Source: Ectocarpus siliculosus
Taxonomy: Eukaryota; Sar; Phaeophyceae; Ectocarpales; Ectocarpaceae
Assembly (NCBI GenBank): GCA_000310025.1
Contig: FN647938.1
Coordinates: forward strand, 1,147,091 to 1,184,901
DNA length: 37,811 nucleotides
Direction of reading: 5' to 3'
Part shown: piece by piece, positions 23,480-34,878 of the stretch
Layout: the number at the start of each line of letters is the position of its first letter
Numbering within the stretch: the stretch's first letter is position 1
Notes under the pieces: model-generated
Databases searched by the model: none
Seen by the model: only the letters and a program-made list of their open reading frames with translations
Told to the model about the DNA's origin: nothing
Translations under genes and position numbers: made by a program

Positions 23480-24426
23480 GGGTTCTTTCTGGATCTTCCG
23501 CGTTTTTTTTTGTTCTGCCGGGACCGAATAGACCGATGAGTCATGAGACACACACACACGACACCCGCACTTGAACGTTTGCACGTTTGTTTGCGCACCA
23601 ACAGGTTCCCACATGGGTCAACCGCACGCACCCCATGGTGCCACAAAGGTTTAGTGCCCAACAGCAGCGTAACCCTCACGTGAAGAATGTGATGAGTGAC
23701 CGATAACTACACTGACTGCTGTACTGCTGTATGTAGGTGCTGTCGGAAACCGGAGGAGAGAGAGAGGAGAGGGCGCCGTATTTCTTTACCCCAAACACGA
23801 TTACATGGTGATAGTCTACATGGATACAGCAGCAGCAGTAGAGATACATCGCATGCACAGCAGTTCTACCCCGCCGCCGATGCAGCACACTGGCGCAAGG
23901 CATGGCACCGCCTCCAATGCCACTTGGTTGGGTGGTATATCCAGCGGAGACAAGAAGCACACACGCACGCGGTTTGTTTGTTGGATGCATGCATGCGAAA
24001 CGAAATGAAAAAGCACCAGCAGCAGCAGCAGCAGCCCGCCGCAGCAGCAGCAGCAAGCACGAGCCGCGCGAGAGATAAACTATGCCTTGTGGTGGCGGTT
24101 GGTTGAAGACGGACAAGGAATACACTCGAACACACACGCGCGCAGGAGAACTCGGGGAGAGGCCTCGTAAGCTTGGCCTTCAGTTCTGCAACCACATTCC
24201 GAAGGCAAGGAAGAAGGCACACAAGTCAACAGCGAGAGCATGCTTTATCGTACCAGATAAAGACAGGTTTTATCATGCCTCCTATCGTGCCTGTAGTCAC
24301 GAAAACCCTCTCAAAAACGCGAAGGCACGGGGGCGGGTGTCTCTTTTTGACACTTTGTCACTCCGCCACAGCCTGCCAGCACAACAGCAGCAACAACAGC
24401 AGTACAGCAGTACCAACATCACCACC
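23480..24426 (+). other. Left subterminal region and leader of the accessory gene
   Basis: No coding stretch is supported. It holds two CAG-rich tracts (about 24017-24058 and 24383-24415), the second just upstream of the ATG at 24427. The accessory gene's promoter and 5' leader should lie here. TAGACCG at 23529 also occurs inside the right end, as its reverse complement at 33323, which could be a shared subterminal motif or chance. Confidence 0.4.
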
Positions 24427-25681
24427 ATGGACCCAGAGGACATCGCTCAGTTCTGGGAGGCCAAAGCGGCTGAGTGGGACCCAGTGAATGCTCCCCTAGT
24501 TGTGTGGGACGAGCTGGTTCTCATCGCGGACACAACACCCCAGCTCCTGCCCGAGGCGACATCTGCTGCAGCCAGGGCGGTTGGGAAGCGGTTCTGCTGC
24601 CACGGGGACAACAAGCCCCAGCCCCTCCCAGACATAAGGGACCTGGCAGCAAGGAGGACCGCAGCTCAGCAGCACCCCGGACTCTGCGGGTACCACCACT
24701 CCCGCTGGATCGGGGATGTAGATTTCTCAAAGGCAGCCGAGAGGAGCTCGGGGGGGCAGGTCACAGCGAAGCGTCTGAGGAATCAAGTAAGTATAGTACA
24801 ATTGATATTTGGCAACCCCACAAATGATGGGCTGCTGACCCAGATCGGTTGTGCACCTGCTGTGCGCGTTGCACCTCGTGTATTATAGGTGTGCTTCACG
24901 TTCAGCTTTGTTTGACATGGTGGCTTGTAAGAGTGCTACAACAGCAGTACACTAGGCCCACAAACTTCAACCTGGACTAACGTGCGTGTGTTTTTCGAGC
25001 CTGCGGATCAATGCAGCTGCCAGACAGATCATATCACCACACGAAGTAGACAGGAAAGAGGGATGAGAGACCTGAAAGACGCGTTTACAGCAACCCTATC
25101 CCTATGAACCTCCGCAATGCTCAGCAAATGCTCTGGAAAGACAAGCGGCGCCCAGCGCGTCGACTCCCCTTTTGAGACAGATATGGTGTTATCTTCCGTA
25201 TCAGTTAGGTTGGAGACTCTCCCATTTCGTACGAATAGGCTGGCAGCCCGCAGCTTTGTACTCCCCGCATTAGACAGTAGTAGGGGTAACGATGTACTGG
25301 GGAGGCCGAGCATAATTTTCTGTCTTGTCCGAAGTTAGGTTTTGTAATCCGAACGGGCGGTTAGTAGTCCGAACGGAGAAAAAGACGCACGCGCCGCCCC
25401 ATTGCGTGAACGTCTGTCTCTCACAGATACTGCATGCCACGTAACGTTTGTTGGCTCTCCATTTTCCCACCAAAGACTGGAGTGCACGCTCTAAAAAAAC
25501 AAGCCTACGTCGTCGTTTTTTCCCCCGCAACGTGCAGGCTTCGTTCGACGTGAGCACCCGCCTCAACGCGAGGGGTCGTGGCGTTCAAATCACGAGGAGG
25601 GACTGCTTCACGCAGGCGTGCCGCGCGGTGTGGCCGGGAGACGAAGCCATACCAGCGGCCATTGCGGAGGCATTGTCGTGA
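24427..25681 (+). CDS. Small two-exon gene of unknown function inside the transposon
   Basis: Exon 1 is 24427-24786 and exon 2 is 25538-25681, giving 167 aa. The start has good context (CACCATGG); the donor CAA/GTAAGTA is near consensus and the acceptor follows a T/C-rich tract ending GTGCAG. Both sides are phase 0 and the frame ends at TGA. The protein starts MDPEDIAQFWEAKAAEW and is acidic with Trp and Ala at its N-terminus. It has a Cys/His cluster (RFCCHGD, then GLCGYHHSRW about 40 residues later) that might bind metal, and a basic segment in exon 2 (RLNARGRGVQITRRDCF). I recognise no family. It is convergent with the transposase and lies between the same inverted termini, so it probably travels with the element. 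Confidence 0.7.
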
Positions 25682-26948
25682 TTCTCGAGCGCGTGTTTTA
25701 GGCTGATCATGGAGCCTGAGGGGTGGGGTGGGGGGGTGGAGAGGGTTTCGTACTTACAAGAGTTTCGAGCAGACCCTCAAGGTTTGCGCTTGGCTAGTTT
25801 GCAGGGCGTCGTGCCCCCGCATGACTTTGAGTTTCGCTGGGTTTGTCGTTCAATTCGCTGGGGTTATTTGGAGAAAGAGTGCTGCAAGGCACAACTCGGT
25901 GGAACAACCGATGGTGCAATGGTGTGATCTGAAAATTCCGTATGTTTCGTCGCATGTTGCAGGCGCACTCGCCGGGAGATGTGTATTGCATTTTCGCAGA
26001 GATCAGCGCCTTGGTTTCGAGATGAAGAAATGGAATAAACATGGAACAAATGATCTTGCAAGTATTCACGACTTGATCGCATGAAGGTCTCCGGAATGTC
26101 TGTCATTGGCACACGGTTGGATTCCGATGCCGTTTGCGGTCTCTGAACTACTGGTGAGCACCACCGGCACGTGGTGTGTATGACGTTGTCGCACGAAAGG
26201 ACTAGACTACACCGCACGCAGTGAAAAAACTAAAGTGCCAGGAAAACGTTGTTTATCTAGATGCCGAAGACTTCTTTCGATTTTATCTGCAAACCTTGGT
26301 ATCTGCAAACCTTGTACACTTCGTACTCCATTCCTTGTCTACGTGCGAACATGTCTGTCGACCAAAGCACGGGATACCGACGCCAAACCTAAGGCTCTTG
26401 CCACATAGGTTTCGGGTTAAAAACGACACACAACGAGCGATACACGAGCCGTGGCTAATCGCAACAACACTGACAGTAGTCACAAGCGAATGGGGGCTAA
26501 AGGGGGGGGGGCTAAAAACTCACTACCGCAGGTGACACCGCCGGCGCCCACCAACAGTTGCCCGACAAGCACTCTTCACCGCATATCCCGGAGGACGCTT
26601 CAGACTCTAAAGACACACGCTTTCAGAAATAGCGCGGAATAAAAGACCTACAATATTGTGATTCAGTAACTTGCACTTTATCTCGCAAGGATGAAAACGA
26701 TCGTACTTCGACCGCTACATGATACAGATGGGTGGTAAACAAGTACACAACACAAACGCCCCACACTATAATACCACTGCTATCGGGAAGACACAACAGG
26801 TAAACGACGGAGTAAAACATTTTCATGACGGACGGGAAGATGATGCGCTACGATCAGTCTGCCTGCCAAAAAATATGTCAAGGGACCCTTACACGAGTCG
26901 ATCCCTGTTTCCTCCGCCCGAAACACTCGCAACAACAACAAAAAACGG
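25682..26948. other. Spacer between convergent transposon genes
   Basis: This holds the 3' flanks of the accessory gene and the transposase. A G-rich run follows the accessory stop codon (25719-25740) and another lies at 26501-26510. No exon with plausible splice sites and protein-like composition was found on either strand. Confidence 0.45.
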
Positions 26949-29900
26949 TCACGAGCACCAGTTCATATCCTTCCGTGTCCTTTTTCCGAACTTCGAGGCC
27001 TCCCGTTCAGCCCGTGCGGCCCTAGCGTGCCTCGCCGGGTTCTCGAAGCATCCCTTGCACATCAAAACCCCCCCGCCCCCCTCCCGCCCTGCACCGCAGA
27101 ACGCCTCGCAGGCACACCCTTTTCTTGTCGTTTTCTTGCATCCGGGGTACATGCACTTGCGTTTTGTCTTAATGTGAACGCTCCCCCAAACGTCCTTCGG
27201 GGGTTCCGTATCTTTGACCTGTCTCCCCCCCTTGTTGAGGCTACCAACACCGCACCTCCCCATGAGCTCCGTCGACATCTGTTCGTCCCAGTCCGACCTC
27301 TCAAGATTGGCCAACCTGCGGAGCTCCTTCACCACTCCCTCCAACTCCATCGACGACTCAAGGTCTAGGTCTCCTCTCTCGAGCCTCTCCTTCGCTTCAC
27401 CGTCCCAGAAGGCTACCAAAGCCTTGAACATCACGAAAATGTTGGTGAACGTCTGCTCAATCTTGGCCTCCATCACTCGCCGCCAGTAGTTCGTGCACGC
27501 CTTGTGGTCATGGGCGTGGGAACCATTCTGTTGGTCGGCCGTATCTACTCCCCCCATGTTGGCCACGTAATCCTTACGCATCCACGGCTGCTGTAGCTCC
27601 ATGGGTTTCCCCTTCTGCCCAGCTTTGCGCAGGCTGGACACGCACGAAAAGGGGCAGGCAGGCGGGGGGCAGGCGGAACACATGGGTCAGGCACCACACT
27701 TGCGGCTGCGGCGACGACGAACTGGATGGAGGTCGTCGGACGTAGCAACCTATTTTTACCCCGGCGTAGCATCAGCCCCTGTCAACACTACAATGCTCAA
27801 GCCCCAAGCACGTTCCCGGTCGGTGAGAACAGCCTGTGTGACGAACCGAATACTAAAGGCATGAACCCGAGCCGCTGCATTTTGGCAACACCAAACTTTG
27901 AACTCCATCAACCTTTGCACGAACCAGTTTGACCGACATGCTACTCGAGCGAGGCATCCGACATGAAGACGCAGAAATAAAAACATGAATCTGGTCAACA
28001 ACAACAAAAAAGGTCACCTGTAAGGTAGAGGTGCGAAATGGTCGTCGCCGCCGTCGTCGTCTTCCTTCTTGGGCTGGCCGATGGCGGCGCGAGGTTGCGC
28101 GAGGTGGATGGTGCTGCACAGGATGATATCCTTCGAGTCGAGCCACTGCACGAATGCGACATTGCCGGCGCGGGCAAAGTGCATGTCTCCCCGCTTGACG
28201 GGGATTCGATCGAGGCTCTGCAAGAAAGGGATCGCGCCAGCGGTTCGGTTAACCCGGCACGTACCCACCGCGAAGATGTCGTGGCCCGCAAGACACTCGA
28301 ACAGTGTCGGGCTTGTGAAGTAGTTGTCCATTGCGATGTGCACGCCAGAGCCGTCGATTTTGTCACCGAACTCCTTGCAGGCGTCGAGCAGGACATGTAG
28401 AACGTGCCGAGTGGTCCGTCCCAGAGGGCAGTCAGACCACTTCCTCAGCTTGGGATCCCCCGAAAATCCACCCTCGACGCTGCTGACGAAACAGTACCCC
28501 GCGACGTCGCAGATCGCGAGCATCTTCACGCCTGCATTGGAACAACGTGAATAGGGAAAAATGGTGGAGCGAATTAACAAGGCGGCGCAGCAGTCAATCG
28601 TGCCCGTTTGCACTCTATTCGAGTTTGCCGCTTGAAACTCGTGGACAGTCATTGACGGTTCCAGCTCCGCCATTTTCGGCACCGCCGAGCTCTGTGTAGC
28701 AATCGAGCTTTGGATTATGCCCACGGGCATGATTTCTTCATGTGACCTAAACGCCAAATGTTCCTGCTCCTATTTTTCCAGTAGAGGGAGAGGGGGGGGG
28801 GGTCAACTCCACAAAGCAAAAATGACAACTCCACCACATGGTGGCCCTTAAAAACCGAATACTATACAAGGTCTTCGCCCATGTCCCCAGCCGCCGAGCC
28901 CTCACACCGCAAGGCCGTCACAAGGAAAACACACAGTCGGCAGGAATCGTCCATACAACACGAAACACAAACCGCGTACCGTGGGTGATGGGCTTCTTGG
29001 GCTGGTGTCTCATGAGGAAGTGCACGTACCTCGACACAGTCTTCACCATCTGCTCGTCGTAGCACAGCCACTGGTTGAAGTCCATGTTTTCCGTCCACGC
29101 GGTGTTCAAGATGTCTTCGAGCTCTCTGCCGGTGAAGCGACGTCAAGATTAGCACGGAGGTGTGGCGTTGGTTAATCTGTTGTAGAACATTCGTGGGACA
29201 CGAACGGACATACGAATGCTCGCCTATTGATTACACACACCAACCACGCTAGTCCGTAGCTATGATCATCCCAACCGTACGCTACTGTAGTGGTCACGTG
29301 TAGTATTCCACGGGGAGGGCGGGTGGTGTACAACTGTACGCTACTGTAGTGGTCACGTGTAGTATTCCACGGGGAGGGCGGGTGGTGTAGGGCAACGACA
29401 GGTACAACGACATGAACCCTTTGGATTTGGATTCTAGGGTACTCGCCGGCTTGGAGGCCGTTTTATTTCACCACATGAAAAAATGGAGGAGCGTGGTCCA
29501 ACAGTCAGAACGCTCGAAGTCTCCGACGGGTAAAACTCACCTGATGTGCCACTTCGAATCGAAGTCCGGGTTAGGGGTGTTGTCCTCGTCCAACAATCGA
29601 GGAGGAGCGTTGCCGTCCGAGCAGTGGATGAAACGGCAGTACAACAGCTCGAACAAGTCACGCGGCATGCACGCCCTCACTAGAGGATAGTCGTCGTGCA
29701 ACGATCTACTCCAGTGCTTCCTCATGCGCGTTTTCTTGGTGAGCCCCATCGTGATCGTGATGCCCAGCATGCCGTAGATGTGCTTGCGCTCGAATGCGGG
29801 TTCCGGCAGGGTGACCCTGCCTAGAGTTCTCGTCTTCTTCATCTGATGCTCCTTGCGCTTCTCCGTAGCTCCGGGGGGTGGTGGTGTGGTGCAAAGGTTC

Positions 29901-31066
29901 ACGTACTTGTTGGTCTGGAAAAGTATCACGTTTCGCGCGGAAGAGGTCAGGGACAACAAGACGGAGCGAAGATTAGCATATTCGCCCCAGAGGTCGCGCC
30001 GAGGTGTCGTATATATACACAATGATTGTTGATGCAAGCCGTGGCAGCACAGACATGTTTGATTAAATTAATCCGCATACGCCTTCCGCGGGTGTCTTGG
30101 AACGTAAGCAATACCGCAAGGGGCCACAACAGACTGTGTTCTCAGGCATCTACCTAGTACCCGCTTTCAATTGTTGGGTTGGTCGGGTGGATATCGGTAA
30201 TCAAATTACAACATACATAACAGGGATCCCGCGCGCTGGATAGGGGGGGGGGAGGGTGCTTCTCTACCGGGAGTACATTCCGCGGTATTGCATCCGCCCT
30301 TGCAAACCACCCCATGCACCATACGCTGGTACGTAGCACGTCAGGAGGGAAGTATGCATGAACACCGCATAAACCCCCGTGTGTTTGACAATCTTGATGA
30401 GCTGTGACCTACATTCGGCCAGTATGATTAGGCGACCAAGGCATGCAGACGACATCATGCAGTGTAAACACCAACAAAGGGCATACAATTCATCCCGCCC
30501 CCCCCCCTCCCCCCCTTCCCGCGGAACTACTTTCAAGTCCGACGCATAACGGCTCGGTCTCTTACTTGCGTGCAACCCCCCTAGTGAGTTGTTCGAGTGC
30601 AACTTAATAAGGAATGCGACCACACGAAAACACCAATGCTCTCCTTTTGCACGAAAAGATCTACTGCCTTGTCGGGGAACATCATGTTGAAGCACGTCTT
30701 CATCAAACCACTCAGCGGGAACTCTCCGTTCTCGTCGCGGCCGCCCATGAAGGTATCGAGAGAGGGCAACTTCGATCGCGCGGACGCCGACAGCGAAGCA
30801 GCGCTGACCGCTTGCCGCCGGGTTCTCTTCTTGTGGTCCGTCGTTCCCGCAAAGTCAGGAATGCCGCGGTCAGTCCACGCCACCTCCGGGTACTCCTCCG
30901 CCTCAGCTTTCAACTCCTCCTGCTCCTGCTGCTGCTGCTTCTCTAGCTCCTCTCTCTCTTGTCGCTCCTCCTCCTCCACCTCCTGCCGCGGCCGAAGCTG
31001 TTTTTTTTTTTCCTTTTCTGCCGCTTTCTTGAGCCTCTCCTTCTCCCTGTCGCGTATGGCCTTGAG
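26949..31066 (-). CDS. piggyBac transposase (DDE_Tnp_1_7 type), five exons
   Basis: This enzyme would excise and insert the element at TTAA. Exons, 5' to 3': 31066-30626 (end uncertain), 29914-29541, 29125-28980, 28531-28018, 27633-26949; the last three introns keep phase exactly (2, 1, 2). Exon 1 is a Lys/Glu-rich helix followed by a linker; exon 2 has TNKYVN and the GITITMGL block of the piggyBac N-domain; exon 3 has DEQMV and HQPKKPITHG. The catalytic aspartates are at 28506-28508 (AICDVAGYC), 28326-28328 (HIAMDNYFTS) and 27543-27545 (NMGGVDTADQQ). The C-terminus has a Cys-rich domain (CMYPGCKK, CACEAFC, CKGCFE), as in piggyBac proteins that bind the transposon ends. No stop codon interrupts it. 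The first exon may continue upstream into the OTU frame. Confidence 0.92.
29277..29389 (-). repeat. 59-bp tandem duplication in a transposase intron
   Basis: The segment starting GTACGCTACTGTAGTGGTCA at 29277 repeats at 29336 with no visible change through GGGCGGGTGGTGTA. It lies between transposase exons 29914-29541 and 29125-28980. Such exact identity suggests a recent duplication. Confidence 0.95.
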
Positions 31067-31677
31067 CTGGGTTGAGCACGTCGTCGGCAAACAGCGGAAA
31101 CAGAGCGGCAGGTGTGTCAATTCATACCCTGCCGTGTTGTGTTCAATCATCCGAAAAAAAATAAAGTCGTACGAGGCGACGGTGTCACTAACACCTACGA
31201 ATCGAGCGAGCGAGAGATTCACATGAAACTGACACGGCGATCAAAAGTAACACCATACAGGGCCAGTAGGGTGTTCAGGTCACGCACATGCATTTACATA
31301 CTCCGAATCGTGAACTCGACATTCGTTGCCCCCCTGCCAACATTGGAAACCACACCCGTGTTGAGCAACAGGAGCCAGGCACGGAGGCGTCAACATGATC
31401 ATGCAAGCAACCAGGTGCTTTTTACCAACACTTCTAAGATTATTTTTGGTAGAGACTAGCGACCACACGAGGCGAAACAAAGTGCCTACCTAGACACGCG
31501 TTTGTTCAGCGTTGATAGGGCACTCTCTACTCGGTATTCCAAGCGAAAAAAAAAACGTAAGAAACTGCTACAGCAGTATTGATTCGCACTATTTATCGGA
31601 CTCAACTTTTGCACCACCATAAATCGTCGTCTTCTCTTAGGTCCGCCTATTCGCCTGGAAAATGCCAAGAGAAAAGT

Positions 31678-33263
31678 CTACACGAACACAAACCCACCTT
31701 TAGACCCCGCGCCCTCCTCTTGTTGCTCAGCAAGTACGCCCGCCTTGTACTTGAGCTCCTGGATCTTCTTCATGGCGGCCACCACCTTCTTCTCGTTCTG
31801 CGACATGCTAGCGAAGGAGCCCTGGGTTCGCTCGTGGTCCCCCCCCCCGATGCTGCCGTCGGAATCATAGTTGGCTTCGTCTACTTGGCCGTTGCTCTTC
31901 ACCGATTTCCTCCTACCCGTCGGCGTACTCTTGCATTTCTTTGCGGCACCCCTCCCCCTCCCCTGGTGCACCCCCCGCCTTGCGCTTCCCCGGCACACCA
32001 ACCGCCTTGCGCTGCTTCCCCGGTGCACCCCCCGCCTTGTGCCTCTTGCTGTCCCCTGGCTGCCTCTCGGTTGGTCGCTTCACCCCGACCTTACTCCCGA
32101 TCTTCGCCTTGCTTTTCTTTCCCGCTGCAGCCTTTCCCTCCGCTTGCCGGCTGCTGCTGCTGCTGTTGTTGCTGTTGCTGCCGCTTGGTCTCATGCTGAA
32201 CTCGGGATCGTCCACCTCTTCTCCGTCCACCTTTGCGGACCCTGGCGCTTTCTTCCCGGCCGTGGCGCTCGCCGACGGCACCGGCGCCGCCATTCCTAGC
32301 GCTTTCTCCTTTGCAACTCTGACGACATCGATGAAGGAAGTATGTACGTTGAGTCCAAGCTGCAGACGGTCGAAGTGGTTGTGCTGTTTATGGCCTGCCT
32401 CACCTACACCCTCGCGCGCTGCCCACGGATCGTCGTGTTTCCGATAGAGCAGATGCACCCAGCGATCCCCCTCCTCGTCCATTTTGTCTTTTTTCTCGAA
32501 CAAGAACATGCCTGCCGTGAGGGCTGCTGAGTACGGCTGAACTGTGCCGTACGTGGGGCTTGGCTCCCACAACATGATGTTCACCCCGTACTCCGACGCC
32601 AGAAAAGAGAACCAGGTCACGTCAATCCATTTTGTTGTTGCACTTAGCTGGGCTTTCTCGCGAAACCAACCGACCGTCTTATCCTCCGGCGCCGTCATTT
32701 CTTCCACGGCAGCTCCTAAAACATCCGGTATACGCACACTCCGGGCCCGCCCAAGCTGGTCTGGTGAGAGTACAGCTGTCAAGTCCTCAACACCGGATGC
32801 GCCAAGAACATGTTCCGTGGCTCGACGGGCGACCACGCTCCTCATGTTCTCTGGGGGTGGGGGCGGCCCTTGTTCTACCGAGGCAAACCTGCAGACCCGC
32901 GGACATCGCACTAAACCCGCAGTGGCCATCCGGCTTTACGGTATACACACCAGCGCGGTCGGGCAAGACCATAACCCTCCCACCTCTTGTCAATTCTGTG
33001 CTGCAAATGATGCGCGACGCAGATCCATCGATGTGCTGCTGTACCCGTTGGCCCAACGCAGCCGGCTGGGGAGCTAGCTCCTGTTCCTTGCGAACGTGAT
33101 ACACAGGAACCCCGTCCATAGCGCTCGTGCGAAAAATCGCAACAAGCAGGAGGAAAAACAGCATCATTATCGCGTTTCTGCGTGCTGGACTGAGGTCCAC
33201 AGCAGCACAGCAGCAGCGCGGGATGCAGGGTGCTGCGGAGCATTGCAACTCCCAGGCTTTCAA
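31678..33263 (-). CDS. OTU-like cysteine protease region of the transposon, frame-interrupted
   Basis: OTU proteases remove ubiquitin, and OTU domains are known in several transposon classes. Here YTVKPDGHCGFSAMSAGL carries the OTU nucleophile motif: Asp at 32928-32930 and Cys at 32919-32921. KWIDVTWFSFLASEYGVNI fits the middle of the fold, and WVHLLYRKHDD supplies the likely catalytic His at 32435-32437. A Lys/Ser/Gly-rich tail follows. The reading frame changes twice, near 32860 and near 31950, both times in C-rich runs and both times as if one base were extra. This could be sequence error, decay, or in the first case an unusually short intron. Possible starts are ATG 33263, 33167 (a hydrophobic MMLFFLLLVAIF would follow) or 33119. 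It ends near 31680, where donors could join the 31066 exon, so fusion with the transposase is possible. Confidence 0.7.
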
Positions 33264-33392
33264 TTTTCTGTATAGGGGACGTGCTGTTTCTGTCCCCGGT
33301 CGTTACTTTGTTTCTTTTCGAGCGGTCTAGTCGTACCGTCGAGCCGTCGTCGACGCAGGTATCCACAGCTCAATTCGGTTCGAAAGTTGTCG

Positions 33393-33398
33393 CATATA
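33393..33398 (-). promoter_or_regulatory. TATA-like box for the OTU/transposase transcript
   Basis: On the minus strand CTTATATGCG lies about 55 bp inside the right terminus and 130-275 bp upstream of the candidate start codons. Spacing suits a transcript starting near 33365. It rests on this string alone. Confidence 0.3.
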
Positions 33399-33438
33399 AG
33401 AGTTATCGTGCCTGCTAACATGCCCGATTCGGGGGTGT

Positions 33439-33451
33439 AGTCACGTAAGGG
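33439..33451 (-). repeat. Right terminal inverted repeat
   Basis: Reverse complement CCCTTACGTGACT, followed on the plus strand by TTAA at 33452-33455. It differs from the left terminus only at position 6. Confidence 0.85.
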
Positions 33452-33505
33452 TTAAGAGAGCGGGCGAATGCACTAAGCGTGTGACAGATTTCGTGAGATT
33501 GATCG

Positions 33506-33583
33506 ATCCACAACCAAGAGGATGCTATCGAAACCCAACGGGCGTGTGTACGAGGACAACTTTCGGCGAGATCTTTCCCAAAC
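33506..33583 (+). repeat. Dispersed repeat R2, copy 2
   Basis: Diverged counterpart of 21058-21151, sharing CCACAACCAA, ATCGAAA and CGAGATCTTTC in the same order and orientation. It begins about 50 bp outside the right TTAA of the piggyBac element. Confidence 0.5.
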
Positions 33584-33646
33584 CACCATGGTGCCGGCAC
33601 CGTATGTAGCCAGCCCCCTGGTCATGAACCAATCAAGCTTTCAAAG

Positions 33647-34330
33647 TGGGAATAGGACAAGAAAACTGGGTACTGCTGTACTCGGGAATTTTGCTTCTCG
33701 GAGACCACTCGTGAGGGGGCCGAACCACTCAAAGTTTTTATTCTGTAGCCTGGACAACGTGCTCAGGGCCCATGCACAGCGCGAACATCTTGAACAAACT
33801 TTCGGGCACGTCTTTGCCCACACACACAAGGTCTCAACAAAGGTTGCCCAATTTTGTCCGAATTTCCGATGGGCATACGTACCAACGGACATCTTAAGTA
33901 TTTTTTTCATGTACAGAGTAGCCGACGAATTCTCCTTGTTGTCCATTCTTGTCTTGTTCGGGCCTCTGTGGAAATCAATCCCCCCGTCACCGCACGGCTG
34001 AACTTTTCGAATGAAAGAAGTGGACAATAGCGGGTACAAGTGAAAAAAGAACGTGTATCAGGCACACAAGTACAGTGCCAGGGAAGTACCCGCCAGAGTC
34101 TCGGACAAATTATCGGGCAACCTAGTGAGTCCTTTGAGCGCCGCGGCGGTGTGTGGGCTGAATACGTGCCCGAAAGTTCGCTAAACGTGTAGATGTTCGT
34201 GCTGTGCATGGGCCCTTACCATGTGTGGTCCCGGCATCAATGAGATTTTGAGCGGTTCGGCCCTCTCACGAGTGATGTCCGCGAAGCAATTTTCGAGTGC
34301 TACCCGCTGTTGTCCGAGAGATGGGTGAGT
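33647..34330. repeat. Fold-back style inverted repeat
   Basis: Left arm about 33647-33870, right arm about 34090-34330, spacer about 220 bp. Paired blocks include CACTCGTGAG, GGGCCGAACC, GGGCCCATGCACAGC, GAACTTTCGGGCACGT and TTTGTCCGA, in the expected mirrored order. By eye the arms are about 75-80% alike. The outer ends resemble GGACAA..GGGTA, and a similar string (GTGGACAATAGCGGGTAC) recurs at 34020. No coding capacity is seen; it resembles a MITE or fold-back element. Confidence 0.65.
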
Positions 34331-34878
34331 ATACCCATTTGTATTCGTTTCCCTTTCAGAACGGATCGCATACCTGTCAGTTCGCCCGCACTTTTACAGC
34401 TGTACCTTGATTATCACGCGTTCTTCGTCGGGAAGGGGCTTTGTATGTGGTTGTTGTCAGGATTTCGCCAAGCCCAGCCAACTCAACGTGCTACAGCGGA
34501 CGAGACGACAAATCGCTATGGTGTGCTAGGGGGATTGCTTGCATCTTACAGCACGTGGACTATCTACCTTACAACCGTTGTATGTTTCTCGCGATTCAGA
34601 ACTCTCGAAAACATCCAACGTTAAGTACAGACGGAAATATTCGTTGCGCGTTTTATTTTACTTTGTATTTGGTTGGTGTGGGGGAAGTCATACAACAGCA
34701 ATGCCGGCCGGCCCGCTCATATAATTCGAAGAGGCCCGTGTATGGTGGTGTAACATTTTCCTTCCTTGAACCGGCTAGTGCTGTTCTTCGTCCTCGGTCA
34801 TTGATTCGCGAAGAAAAGACATTAACGACTAAATACTGCTGTTGTTCTTGCTCTCCGTCGACCACAAAAAATAAACAG

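Larger units (their letters stand above)
23463..33455 (-). mobile_element. piggyBac-superfamily DNA transposon, ~10 kb, TTAA-flanked
   Basis: TTAA at 23463-23466 and at 33452-33455 is the target-site duplication expected for piggyBac. Immediately inside are CCCTTTCGTGACT (left) and, in reverse complement, CCCTTACGTGACT (right): 13-bp inverted termini with one mismatch, starting with the CCC common in this superfamily. Between them lie a five-exon piggyBac transposase, an OTU-like gene region and a small accessory gene. At about 10 kb it is much longer than the 2-3 kb typical of described piggyBac elements, partly because its genes have introns. It seems inserted in intron 1 of the glucanase-like gene, mostly antisense to it. 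Intact catalytic residues and ends suggest recent activity, but two apparent frameshifts affect the OTU part. Confidence 0.88.
33456..34878 (+). other. Right part of putative intron 1 of the glucanase-like gene
   Basis: This contains repeat R2 copy 2 (33506-33583) and a large imperfect inverted repeat (33647-34330). A 159-codon open frame at 33522-34001 overlaps these repeats and has no protein-like pattern I recognise. A T/C-rich tract leads to the acceptor at 34878. Confidence 0.5.

Noticed and set aside
25728-26084. 118-codon open frame, plus strand, in the transposon spacer
   Set aside because: No start context, splice support or recognisable motif; composition resembles the surrounding noncoding DNA.
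33522-34001. 159-codon open frame, plus strand, beside the transposon
   Set aside because: It runs through dispersed repeat R2 and the left arm of the inverted repeat; no recognisable protein features.
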